Below, one piece after another: positions 27,843 through 37,165 of a stretch of DNA of 64,000 nucleotides. This stretch comes from Methanosarcina siciliae T4/M (GTDB lineage: Archaea; Halobacteriota; Methanosarcinia; Methanosarcinales; Methanosarcinaceae): positions 124,001 to 188,000 of the forward strand of contig NZ_CP009506.1 in assembly GCF_000970085.1 (NCBI RefSeq), in the 5' to 3' direction. The notes under the pieces were generated by a model that worked only from the letters and a program-made list of their open reading frames with translations, was not told where the DNA came from and ran no database searches. Both the position numbers and the translations under genes were made by a program. Positions within the stretch are counted from its first letter, which is position 1. Each line of letters opens with the position of its first letter.

Positions 27843-28873
27843 TCAGGAATTTTTGTTCCACCAGTTGCAAACTTCTTCCCCACTCGTAATCCAGGCACTT
27901 TTCCTGGAACAGTAATTGAGAATTTCCTCATAAAATTTTAGGTTTTCTCCTTGCATGCATGTATTGTGCCATAAGATTGTAATTATGCCGTTATACTGTT
28001 CAACGGTATCAATCAGATTTTTTGTGAATTTCCAGGCTTTTTTAAAATCGAGTCGCATGTAGTCTCTAAAAAGCGAACGGTCCATAATAACAAGCGGGAT
28101 TTCCACAATATCAATCTGTTGTCCAGTATTCAAATTAAAAGGTTTGAACGGATGACACATCCCGTTTCTAAAGCCCGCACAGTCCGGATACCCGAACGTG
28201 GTATCGTACTTGAACCCCGCTTTACTCAACAATTCCCATGTATTCGGGACCCTAAACCTTAAAAAGTGATTTCTGTACCCTATAATTCTTTTACCCAGGA
28301 CTTCCTCAAGCCGACTTTTTTTTCTTTTAGGTCTTCAAGGCTGTTGTAGGATTCGTGCCCGCCATGCAGGCCGACTTCCCACCCGCTATCTGATATAAAG
28401 CCCAGTTCCGATTCAAGGCCTCTAATGTTATAATTGAAGTCTGTCTCTTCGGGGTTCAGAACCAGAAAATAAAAACTGGATTTTGCATCATATTTGGCTT
28501 CCAGTTTCATTATCTCCTTGAAGTTCCAGTATGGATTCCATTTCCTGTTAACTCTGCAAAAAGGGGTTTTCATCGCCTCAGTCAGGTCCCTTCGGGCAAG
28601 GGCTTTAAGAGATCCGAGTATTGGATACAGTTTATCCGGGTAAACCATGTCAATGTCGTGCGTAAGGCAGACGGCGAATTTTTTTTCGTCCGGATACTCA
28701 GGTTGCAGTCCGTTTGCTATCAGAAATTTGGAAACTCTCGGCTCAAAAATATTTTTGTGCCTGCTTAAATAATAAGGAAATCTATTGTACTGGTCGGAAA
28801 AGGTCAAATTGTACTCTTCTTTTTTAGTAAAGAGGTCCCAGAGTTCGGTATTTTCTTTTAATTTCTCGTACAT
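27843..28873 (-). pseudogene. Polysaccharide deacetylase-like gene broken by a frameshift
   Basis: The first part (28280-28873) begins MYEKLKENTELWDLF and contains LTHDIDMVYPDKL and GLHGGHESYNS, the metal-binding pattern of polysaccharide deacetylases. The second part (from 28232 down) continues AGFKYDTTFGYPDCAGFRNG and ends with LWHNTCMQGENLKFYE. Translation between them resumes in the +1 frame across GKRIIGYRNHFLRFRVPNTW, so one base is missing or extra in the run of eight A (28316-28323). It could be a recent pseudogene, a phase-variable gene or a sequencing error. Confidence 0.78.
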
Positions 28874-29365
28874 GGTGTTTGTCCTTTTTCCAGAATATAG
28901 AAAACTTAACTGACTTCTCAAATTATGGCTCTACAACATGCGTGCTTACACAATCATCCGGCTCTCAGACAGAGCCTGTAAGGTTCTGGTGGTGCGTTTC
29001 TGGGCATCTTCGGAGCCCCCCCGGACTTCCATCAAACTACATTCTTTGAGCTTTCTTTTTCTTATAGGCAGGCTCTCTGAACTTGTAATTTTATGACCTC
29101 AGACCAGTTGCCGAGAATAATTACAATTTTTATTTTTTTCGCTTTGTTCTTGCCGGAAAATTTATATCTAACTATATTAATTTTTAATAAGATACACTTT
29201 GCAATTATTTAAGTCATTTGGTTTCTATCTTTCAGCCAAGGCTCCTGTATTTTTCCCCTTAACTTTTTTAATTTCTATCCCTTATATTTTGTAAATTGTT
29301 GGGAAGTTTTCAGTATTCTCATAAATCTTATAAAATAGAATGGTTCTAAATATCCGATTTCCTGT
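28874..29365. other. Intergenic region
   Basis: About 490 AT-rich bases, upstream of the deacetylase and ahead of the ramA fragment. I see no gene. The sequence attatattaattttta-like stretches around 29170-29190 could be promoter DNA. Confidence 0.4.
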
Positions 29366-29467
29366 GATCCAGATTCGCAATTCGGTGGTGTAAGTCATCG
29401 TCATTGTGTCAGCCTCTGTCCCGAAGGTATCATCGACATCAACAAACTAAAAGTCACCACAAAATAA
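29366..29467 (+). pseudogene. 3'-end fragment of a ramA-family gene
   Basis: Thirty-three codons read DPDSQFGGVSHRHCVSLCPE, then GIIDINKLKVTTK and a stop. This matches the last residues of RamA in this window (DSQKCLGTSCRRCVSVCPEN, then AVDITKLKIKEK), including the final CVSxCPE cluster motif, but the first cysteines are lost. It is a relic of a second activase gene or of a ramA duplication, and lies between ramA and pylD with a terminator behind it. Confidence 0.75.
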
Positions 29468-29472
29468 GATTT

Positions 29473-29501
29473 TGGTGGGGTTTATTCCCCACCACTTTTT
29501 T
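29473..29501 (+). terminator. Hairpin terminator between the ramA fragment and pylD
   Basis: Perfect 8-base inverted repeat tggtgggg / ccccacca (29473-29480, 29487-29494) followed by cttttttaac on the plus strand. It probably ended the lost ram gene and may also stop the convergent pyl transcript. Confidence 0.75.
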
Positions 29502-29515
29502 AACTTAACTATTCT

Positions 29516-30295
29516 TTACAGGACAGAATACAGCATGGATGCTGTTCCTATCCCGAGAGGTTCCATTACAAGTTCCACCCCATACTTCTCTTGAAGCTCC
29601 CTGGAAATTGCGCAGGGGATTCCGGGTGTGGAAATTACGCAGTTCTCCGAAATTACGAATTCGGGAACCGTATCCGCACAGGGGGTTGCCTCGAAAATAA
29701 TGGAAAATTTTCTCGGGTTTTCGGGTTCAAAAAGAGTAATTCCAAGGTCAGAAACAGTTTTTTCTAAAAGAGCTTTGTCAGAATCATATCCATAGACCCT
29801 GAAACCCTTATTTACGAGATGCGCTGCTCCCGGAAAGCCTACCTTCCCCAGTCCAACGACAAGCACGTCCTTTGAATCGGCTTTCAGATATCTGGAGGCT
29901 ATTTCCGCATAAATTCTGCCTGTGCAGGGCTGGTTATTAGCTATTTTCCCGTTTTTGAGGTTATGGGCAAGGAAGGTATTATCGTCCGCCATAAGGATAA
30001 TCCGGGCTCCGTTCCTTACGGCTTCATAGTACCCGCTAACATCAGGCATAGCCGTAACAAAGCTGTCAAATCCGAAATATTCGGTAATTACATGCAGGGA
30101 TCCCGAGAAATTTCCTATGATCCCGTTTCCCGAGGTCACAGGTACGATGCCTACTTTTTCACAGCATGGGGTCATGCCGTAGAAGTCTTTGCAGACTCCT
30201 TTTATGTCAAGCCCTGTAACTCTCCGTACAGTAGAATCAGCTTCCTGAAGCTGTCTGTTAATGTTTTCCAGGTCTTCCGGGGTTAAAAGTGCCAT
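29516..30295 (-). CDS. pylD: Pyrroline-carboxylate-forming dehydrogenase PylD
   Basis: PylD oxidises (3R)-3-methylornithyl-lysine so that it cyclises to pyrrolysine, the last synthesis step. The 259 residues start MALLTPEDLENINRQLQEAD. A Rossmann fold follows at about residue 140 (VLVVGLGKVGFPGAAHLVNK) with the NAD-binding glycine pattern. The end is GVELVMEPLGIGTASMLYSV. I start at the ATG at 30295; the frame opens a little further upstream without similarity. It is the last gene of the pyl operon, about 75 bases after pylC. Confidence 0.95.
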   Translation of the reverse strand: MALLTPEDLENINRQLQEADSTVRRVTGLDIKGVCKDFYGMTPCCEKVGIVPVTSGNGIIGNFSGSLHVITEYFGFDSFVTAMPDVSGYYEAVRNGARIILMADDNTFLAHNLKNGKIANNQPCTGRIYAEIASRYLKADSKDVLVVGLGKVGFPGAAHLVNKGFRVYGYDSDKALLEKTVSDLGITLFEPENPRKFSIIFEATPCADTVPEFVISENCVISTPGIPCAISRELQEKYGVELVMEPLGIGTASMLYSVL

Positions 30296-30369
30296 TTTTA
30301 TCTCCTTATTCTTTTTTAAACAAATTTTTACTTTGGACAAATTCTTTATTTGATCAGGTTCTTGCCATT

Positions 30370-31461
30370 TTACACAGCCGCCCCTACGCGGTTTTTCAGG
30401 ATCAAGAGCCCTGTTTTCTTTTTATTCTCAGCTTCTTCCCTATCTTTGCCCCAGAAAACCAGGGTAAACACGGGGTCTTTTCCTTTACACAGGAAGATTT
30501 CAATGCCGGGCTCCTCATAATATTTGCCGTAATCGTTTCCCATGGAAAGTACCTGTTCTCCCACAGGGACGAGGGCTCCGTTTTCTGCAAGCATGAGGTG
30601 TTCGTAAATGCAGTACCTGTCTTCAGGAAGGGTTCCGGTCTCTTCAACACCTTCTCCGAAGGCGCAGAACAGGAGTTCTATAAGGTTAACTCCCGAAGAA
30701 TAGTAGACTGCAGTTGGAGTCTGGCTCGGGAAGCGGGCATCGATTTCGATTATTTTCAATCCAGGGGGGCCGGAAATTGCTTCCACGTCCATGATTCCTT
30801 TTAAGGGCAGGTTTGCTGCAAGGGAATGGGATATCTCCCTGAAGGAAGGGTCAGGAGGAAGAGGGGTTACCATGTGGCAGTCGTAGGTTCCGTCAATGTG
30901 TACAAGCGTTTCCTTTACAACAGCAAAACGGGTCCCATCTCCGATGACTTCAAGGGAAACCACTTCCCCTTCCACATACTCTTCGACAAGCATGCCCTGC
31001 TCGAGTGTTCCGAGCTCCTCTTCGTCGTAAATGATCCTGGCTCCCACACTGCTACTTTCACAGGGCGGCTTTACAAAATAAGGCGGCCTGCTAGGTTTGT
31101 CTTGGGGGGTTGGGACTCCTATGGATGCAAAGTATTCTTTTGATTTTTTCTTGTCCCTGCTTATCCGGTAAGCTTCGAAATCAAAGAGGACAGGGCAGGA
31201 GAATTTCTCTTTTACGGAACTCAGGAATTCTATACATTCAAGGTTTTCATTTACCGGAAGTACGGCATCAACGTTTTTTGAGATCCCGAGGAGTTTTTCC
31301 GGCTCTTTTATTACATCAAAACAGTGGAACTCATCGGCATAGTTCCTTATAAGGGCCTGTGGATTTTTATCGATCACAACTACTTTCATTCCGGCTTTCT
31401 TAGACAGGTAAGCCGCTTCGAAGCCCTGGAGTTTCCCGCCTATAAGGCAGATGGTTTTCAA
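30370..31461 (-). CDS. pylC: 3-methylornithine-lysine ligase PylC
   Basis: PylC joins (3R)-3-methyl-D-ornithine to the epsilon-amine of lysine with ATP. The 363 residues start KTICLIGGKLQGFEAAYL and form an ATP-grasp enzyme: YFVKPPCESSSVGARII in the nucleotide site, MLVEEYVEGEVVSLEVI, and the metal-binding IIEIDARFPSQTPTAVYYS. The start is a TTG at 31461, one base after the pylB stop, matching the length of known PylC; the longer frame upstream runs inside pylB. Translational coupling to pylB is likely. Confidence 0.95.
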   Translation of the reverse strand: MKTICLIGGKLQGFEAAYLSKKAGMKVVVIDKNPQALIRNYADEFHCFDVIKEPEKLLGISKNVDAVLPVNENLECIEFLSSVKEKFSCPVLFDFEAYRISRDKKKSKEYFASIGVPTPQDKPSRPPYFVKPPCESSSVGARIIYDEEELGTLEQGMLVEEYVEGEVVSLEVIGDGTRFAVVKETLVHIDGTYDCHMVTPLPPDPSFREISHSLAANLPLKGIMDVEAISGPPGLKIIEIDARFPSQTPTAVYYSSGVNLIELLFCAFGEGVEETGTLPEDRYCIYEHLMLAENGALVPVGEQVLSMGNDYGKYYEEPGIEIFLCKGKDPVFTLVFWGKDREEAENKKKTGLLILKNRVGAAV

Positions 31462-31462
31462 G

Positions 31463-32515
31463 CTAGCACCCCAGGACAGTTTCGAATTCTGCCTGCGGAG
31501 CAGGTTCCATCCCCATGCCTTCAAGCCTTTTGATTACGCTTTTTATATCCCTATCCCTCTCTTCAAGGCCGCGGTCATAGTTGGCAACACCTTCTAACTT
31601 TGAATCCGAGGGGAGGATGGAAGTGACAATGTTTGCACCTGCATTTAAGCGGTGAACCATGCCGTCGATTCCTTCGAGGTCAAGGGATGCCGGAATCAGG
31701 CATTTAGGGAACATTAACCTGAGGATTGCAATTATTTTCAGTTCCGAAAGGTTTGAGTTCTCCTTGAAACCTTCAAGCGGGGTCCCTTCCTGGGGCAGGA
31801 ACGTCATGACTCTGACCATATCAGGGTCGTTCGATTTCATTCCCCTCAGGGACTTGATTGTTGATTCAATATCGTTTCCAACACCCGTAAGAATCCCGTC
31901 TTCTATACAGTATCCCTGCTCCTTTGCAAAGCGGCGGGCATTATATCTCCCTTCGAAGGACTGGCCTAACCGGAGTTTTTCGTAAAGTTCCTGGTCATAT
32001 GTTTCCTGGTACAGGGCGAAGAAATTTGCTCCTTTTTCCCTGGCTTTGAGGAGGGTAGCGTTGTCCATCACTCCCGGGGAAATCATAATGGGAAGTCCAA
32101 GCTCGTCCTTTACCATCTGGACAAGCTCAACGAAGCGGTCAGGTTCCTCATAGTAGTACGGGTCCTCTCCCATGGTAAGGTCGATCATGTGAAAACCTGC
32201 TCCTTTTAAGGTTTTGCAGGTCTCTTTTATTTCCTCTTGGGTCAGACGGTAGCGGTTGATTTCATTTTTACAGTTATAGTAGCAAAAAGAGCACTGGTTT
32301 CTACAGTACGTAGAAAAATAGATAAAGCAGTTAAGAAATACCCGGTTGCCGAAATATTGGTTTCTGACCTTTCGGGCTACATAGTACAGCTTTTCCAGCT
32401 CTTCTTCGGATTCAAGGGAGAGAAGCCCCCTCAGGTCCTCGTCAGACAATTGAAAGCCTTCAATGATTTTCTCTCCGAACCTGTCAAGGTCCTCGGTTGC
32501 CATTTTTTTGATCAA
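31463..32515 (-). CDS. pylB: Radical SAM lysine mutase (methylornithine synthase) PylB
   Basis: PylB rearranges L-lysine to (3R)-3-methyl-D-ornithine, the first step of pyrrolysine synthesis. 350 residues. The radical SAM motif is STYCRNQCSFCYYNC (CxxxCxxC) near residue 70, followed by MIDLTMGEDPYYYEE, and LASLD-type barrel strands such as ASLDLEGIDGMV. The ATG at 32515 gives the family length. It ends in TAG, the only gene here besides the mtmB internal codons to use TAG, so pyrrolysine read-through would add 21 residues. Confidence 0.96.
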   Translation of the reverse strand: MIKKMATEDLDRFGEKIIEGFQLSDEDLRGLLSLESEEELEKLYYVARKVRNQYFGNRVFLNCFIYFSTYCRNQCSFCYYNCKNEINRYRLTQEEIKETCKTLKGAGFHMIDLTMGEDPYYYEEPDRFVELVQMVKDELGLPIMISPGVMDNATLLKAREKGANFFALYQETYDQELYEKLRLGQSFEGRYNARRFAKEQGYCIEDGILTGVGNDIESTIKSLRGMKSNDPDMVRVMTFLPQEGTPLEGFKENSNLSELKIIAILRLMFPKCLIPASLDLEGIDGMVHRLNAGANIVTSILPSDSKLEGVANYDRGLEERDRDIKSVIKRLEGMGMEPAPQAEFETVLGC

Positions 32516-32749
32516 AATTTCACCCTCTCATAGTTTTACAGTTTTTCCCATCTTTACTGCCTTCCTTTCGGGTTTCTTTCAGGTAAGGTCTGTTCATTCC
32601 GTTTTGTCATTTTCAGGTCCCTGGTTTGCCATTTTAAGTCCCGAAACCTGTTTTTGCCATTTTAAGTTTGAATTGCCATTTATTGCCACTCTGATATCCC
32701 TGTCCTGTGGAATCTGGACAGTTAGATGTCATTCTTCAGGGATTTCCGC
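32516..32749. other. pylS-pylB intergenic leader
   Basis: 234 bases with two direct copies of tttgccattttaagt (32625 and 32653 regions) and further gccattt motifs. No gene or hairpin terminator is clear. The spacing may allow separate control of pylBCD. Confidence 0.4.
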
Positions 32750-34144
<1,395 letters not shown>

Positions 34145-34302
34145 TTACAGAACATAAGCGTGGAGCCAGCAATTGCTGGCAGCTACCCGGAAAAGAAATA
34201 AAGTGATCCAGAAATAGTTTATAGGCTCTGGAAAGTGTTTCCTGATTCTATAAAAGATCTCGGTGGAATGTTATGCAAGTGCCATTCCGGGATTCAGAAA
34301 CA

Positions 34303-34374
34303 TGGCGGAAACCCCGGGAATCTAACCCGGCTGAACGGATTTAGAGTCCATTCGATCTACATGATCAGGTTTCC
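34303..34374 (-). tRNA. pylT: tRNA-Pyl (anticodon CUA)
   Basis: The minus strand folds as a tRNA of 72 bases with encoded CCA: acceptor ggaaacc / ggtttcc, discriminator G, a short D arm, the anticodon stem ggact / aatcc with CTA at 34342-34344, a three-base variable loop, and the T arm ccggg / cccgg. The small D loop and short variable loop are typical of the amber-decoding pyrrolysine tRNA. A TATA element lies 26 bases upstream. Confidence 0.97.
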
Positions 34375-34395
34375 TCCTCAACAAAATAGAATTAA

Positions 34396-34403
34396 ATTTT
34401 ATA
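34396..34403 (-). promoter_or_regulatory. TATA box of the pylT-pylS operon
   Basis: Minus-strand tataaaat, centred about 26 bases before the first base of tRNA-Pyl, the normal archaeal distance to a transcription start at or near the tRNA 5' end. Confidence 0.65.
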
Positions 34404-34605
34404 TGTTGTTTTTTCTCTATATAATTCTTAATTGATAAGATAGAATATTATTTTTTTATATATACGTTTTTTGGTGAAACTCCTGCAAAATTCACGCTCT
34501 TATTTATAGTTTTTGGAAAGCAGTTCTCATTAAACAGATCTCTATAAAGATTAAAAAATAAAAAAAGTACGGTGAAAATATCCGGATGAAAAATGTGGGA
34601 GAAAA

Positions 34606-34647
34606 GCTCGAATGAAAGAGGGAAATGCTCGAATGAAAGAGGGAAAT
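34606..34647. repeat. 21-base tandem duplication
   Basis: Two perfect copies of gctcgaatgaaagagggaaa plus t in the non-coding space between tRNA-Pyl and the terpene-cyclase-like gene. No gene is visible in 34404-34676. Confidence 0.9.
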
Positions 34648-34676
34648 GGATAAAGAAATAAATCAAGTTTTCATGT

Positions 34677-35393
34677 TCAGGCTTTTTCGTACATCCCGAG
34701 TGTGCTCAGAGTCAGGGCAGTTGCGTTTATATCGTCTTCTTTGTTCCCCCAGGCCCCGTTTTCACGGGCTTTTCCAAGGAGCCAGTCAATGGAAGCTCCC
34801 AATTCCTTTTTGAAACCTGCAAGGAGGAGAGCCTGGATTACCAGATTGCTTGTGGAAATATGTTCCCAGCCTCCGTCCTGCTTTCTTTTTGAAAGGATCC
34901 ATTCAGCCCTTTCCCGGACAAAAGCCTCAAAATCCCTACTTTCGGTTAGATTGTCCTGTTTTTTCAGGGCTGTGATTACAAGGGAAGTAGTGCCAACCTG
35001 TTCCCAGTCTGGCCCGTAGTTTTCGTATAACCATCCGCATCCTTCCCTGTCAGAAACTTCCATGTCCGCAAGAGCTCCAAGACTGTAGGCAGTGTCATAG
35101 ACGTCTTCATTCCATGAGCTTCCTGTTTTCATGGAAAGTAGCCACTTTTCCGGAGCCCGGAATATGATTCCTTCCGCCGAAAGGGCTGAACAGGCCCTTG
35201 CCGTATCCCTTATTGAGGAGTTCCAGCAGTTGCCTTCTTTTTTACGGATAAGAAGAGGGGTATAGGGGTTCGGAAGTCCCCATAAAGCATGAGCCGATAC
35301 TGTACTTGCAAGTTCTTTTACGGACTGGATTTGCCGGGAAGAGAGCCATTCGAAACCTTTTTTCACAATATCAAATTCCAGGTTGTTTAACAT
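34677..35393 (-). CDS. Terpene-cyclase/prenyltransferase-like alpha-barrel protein
   Basis: 238 residues built of helical repeats of the squalene-hopene cyclase / prenyltransferase fold. The repeat signature is seen as KRKQDGGWEHISTSNLVIQA near residue 170 (QDGGW box), with weaker copies such as SSWNEDVYDTAYSLGALADM and REGCGWLYENYGPDWEQVGT. It is much shorter than a full cyclase, so it may bind or modify a lipid or polyketide, or act as a partial barrel. It is divergent from the DUF134 gene. Function is unknown. Confidence 0.7.
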   Translation of the reverse strand: MLNNLEFDIVKKGFEWLSSRQIQSVKELASTVSAHALWGLPNPYTPLLIRKKEGNCWNSSIRDTARACSALSAEGIIFRAPEKWLLSMKTGSSWNEDVYDTAYSLGALADMEVSDREGCGWLYENYGPDWEQVGTTSLVITALKKQDNLTESRDFEAFVRERAEWILSKRKQDGGWEHISTSNLVIQALLLAGFKKELGASIDWLLGKARENGAWGNKEDDINATALTLSTLGMYEKA

Positions 35394-35488
35394 TTAACGG
35401 TGCTTTTCAAGCTTCATGTATTAAAAGTTGACTGGCAAGTCTCCTTTTTTCCTCTGAAAGCGATTTCAGGTCCGGATCCTGGCATGAA

Positions 35489-35512
35489 TGCAAAATTATA
35501 TATAGTTTTGCA
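35489..35512. promoter_or_regulatory. Palindromic operator-like site upstream of the DUF134 gene
   Basis: Inverted repeat tgcaaaa / ttttgca flanks a TATA-like ttatatata, and a second pair of gcat...atgc elements follows at 35510-35530. It ends 16 bases before the start codon of a predicted DNA-binding protein and also faces the divergent gene, so autoregulation is plausible. Confidence 0.5.
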
Positions 35513-35527
35513 TTATTATGCATAATT

Positions 35528-36022
35528 ATGCGCCCTAGAAAAAGAAGGATAGTGGATTTCGAACATTCGGCAAGGCAGTTCAGACCTTTCGGTCCCGAAA
35601 GTGAAATTCCCGAAGAGGTTCTGCTAACTATCGATGAACTTGAGGTCATGAGGCTCAGCTTTCTGGAAAATCTTTCTCAGGGCGAAGCTGCGCTTCGTAT
35701 GGAGATCCACCAGTCCACTTTTCAGAGGGCTCTGAAAAAAGCACTTGAAAAAGTAACCGATGCGCTTGTCCATGGAAAAGCAATACGGATCGAAGGAGGA
35801 GATTACAGAATGCCAAGAGGAGACGGAACAGGTCCTGCAGGCCAGGGCCCGGTTGGCGGTGGAAGAAACCGTGGACAGGGCAAGGGCCGGGGTGGACGGT
35901 TCGGCGGACCTGATGGAAATTGTGTATGTCCTGCCTGCGGGTATGAAACTCCCCATAAGCCGGGAGTCTCCTGTAGCCAGGTGAAATGCGAGAAATGCGG
36001 AAGCTCAATGGTCAGGAAGTAA
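35528..36022 (+). CDS. DUF134 helix-turn-helix protein with C-terminal zinc ribbon
   Basis: 164 residues in two parts. Residues 1-90 are the DUF134 domain, starting MRPRKRRIVDFEHSARQF, with a helix-turn-helix (LSQGEAALRMEIHQSTFQRA) like that of sigma-type binding regions. A Gly-rich stretch (GDGTGPAGQGPVGGG) follows, then a zinc ribbon CPACGYETPHKPGVSCSQVK with CEKCG after it. Such proteins are often encoded near nitrogenase- or iron-sulfur-related small proteins. It starts a cluster of related genes and has a palindrome at its promoter. Confidence 0.85.
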   Translation: MRPRKRRIVDFEHSARQFRPFGPESEIPEEVLLTIDELEVMRLSFLENLSQGEAALRMEIHQSTFQRALKKALEKVTDALVHGKAIRIEGGDYRMPRGDGTGPAGQGPVGGGRNRGQGKGRGGRFGGPDGNCVCPACGYETPHKPGVSCSQVKCEKCGSSMVRK

Positions 36023-36151
36023 GTTAAAAGGAAGGTCGAAAAAGAGTGGGAGGAAGGTACAATCAGTGCTCCTTTGCTGTTCCATTTCAGTTTTTCTTAT
36101 CGGAACTGTTTAAAGCTTCTTCCCCGACCACTCTCACTTTACGCACAATAT

Positions 36152-36199
36152 AACAATGTATCGAATTAACAATGTATCGAATTAACAATGTATCGAATA
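36152..36199. repeat. 16-base tandem repeat, three copies
   Basis: Three copies of aacaatgtatcgaatt end 24 bases before the start of the DUF5320-like gene, likely within its leader. Confidence 0.9.
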
Positions 36200-36223
36200 G
36201 TACAATGAAAGGAGTTGGAAACA

Positions 36224-36613
36224 ATGCCACATGGAGATAGAACAGGTCCGATGGGCCAGGGATCAAAGACAGGAAGAGCTATGGGTTACTGCTCGGGCAG
36301 TGACGAGCCGGGCTATAAGACGGTTACTCCTGTAGGAGCTGGCCGCAGGGCCGGACGCGGTATGAACCGAAAAGCAGGTTGCGGAGCAGGTCGGGGTTTA
36401 GGACACAGGCGAACTCCCGGTTCCGGAAAAAGTGGGCAGTTTGCTTCCCGGGGTGAGTACTCTGGATATTACTATCCTGCACCTTCTCAGACAGGGGCAG
36501 AATCGGATATAGATTTCCTTGAGGACCGAATAAAGGCTCTGAAACAGGAGCTTGATAAATTAACGGAAAATTTGAAGAACTTCCAGTCCCAGGAAAACGA
36601 TAAAAAGGAATGA
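36224..36613 (+). CDS. DUF5320-like glycine-rich protein
   Basis: 129 residues. The N-terminus (MPHGDRTGPMGQGSKTGRAM, then GYCSG) is the start pattern of DUF5320 proteins, usually found beside dinitrogenase iron-molybdenum-cofactor-type proteins. The middle is rich in Gly and Arg with one more Cys (KAGCGAG). The last 40 residues form a likely coiled coil (DFLEDRIKALKQELDKLTEN). The ATG at 36224 has aaggag upstream; a TTG nine bases earlier is possible. Role unknown; metal or cluster binding is a guess. Confidence 0.75.
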   Translation: MPHGDRTGPMGQGSKTGRAMGYCSGSDEPGYKTVTPVGAGRRAGRGMNRKAGCGAGRGLGHRRTPGSGKSGQFASRGEYSGYYYPAPSQTGAESDIDFLEDRIKALKQELDKLTENLKNFQSQENDKKE

Positions 36614-36794
36614 GTTAATAAACAAATTCAGAAAAGAGTCCATTAACTAATAGTTCATTGATGGGCTCCGAATTCATATATATACTAGTTTAAAAAATAA
36701 TTTTTGAACTGGGATATGAGGGATTCCTGGTGGATTTCCCGGTAGATTCCCCCAGTTTATTCTAGACTGGCAGGTTAGCTGGAAATATAGCCTG

Positions 36795-36917
36795 ATGCTC
36801 ACCAATCTACTTTTCAGAGGGCGCTCAGAAGCGTACTTGAAAAAGTGACTGAAGCTTTTGTACACATAAATGAAGTAAAAATTAAAATCAGTAAAAATTG
36901 AAGGAGAAGATTACAGA
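36795..36917 (+). pseudogene. Remnant of a second DUF134 domain
   Basis: The frame DAHQSTFQRALRSVLEKVTE, then AFVH matches IHQSTFQRALKKALEKVTDA of the intact gene at 35528, then shifts frame and meets a stop. Everything upstream of this helix is missing. The shared gaaggag.agattacagaat leads straight into the next open frame, so the two were once one gene. Confidence 0.8.
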
Positions 36918-37133
36918 ATGCCAGGTGGAGACGGCAGCGGTCCGGAAGGTAGAGGTCCGGGTGTGGGCACAAGCCGGGAGATTAGAGGGCGGTGCAGGAG
37001 CAAGGGAGGAACCGGCGGCCCGGAAGGGACGTGCATATGCCCTGAATGCGGATACGAGGTGTCCCACAGGCCGGGAGTGCCCTGCATTGAGACAAAATGT
37101 GAAGAATGCGGGACTCCTATGGTCAGGAAGTGA
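36918..37133 (+). CDS. Free-standing zinc-ribbon domain derived from a DUF134 protein
   Basis: 71 residues starting [15 protein letters not shown] and ending with the zinc ribbon [16 protein letters not shown] and [11 protein letters not shown]. It equals the C-terminal half of the DUF134 protein at 35528 (same MP.GDG start and MVRK end). The DUF134 half in front is decayed, but this frame has kept all four metal Cys pairs and has aaggagaa upstream of its ATG, so it may still be translated as a small zinc protein. It overlaps nothing and precedes a radical SAM gene by 32 bases. Confidence 0.6.
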   Translation: MPGGDGSGPEGRGPGVGTSREIRGRCRSKGGTGGPEGTCICPECGYEVSHRPGVPCIETKCEECGTPMVRK

Positions 37134-37165
37134 CCGCTTACACGACAAAGAGAAGAGCCTATACA

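Noticed and set aside
34448..34666. 72-codon minus-strand frame near the 21-base repeat
   Set aside because: It is a Phe/Ile-rich translation of AT-rich DNA and includes the repeat (HFPLSFEHFPLSFE).
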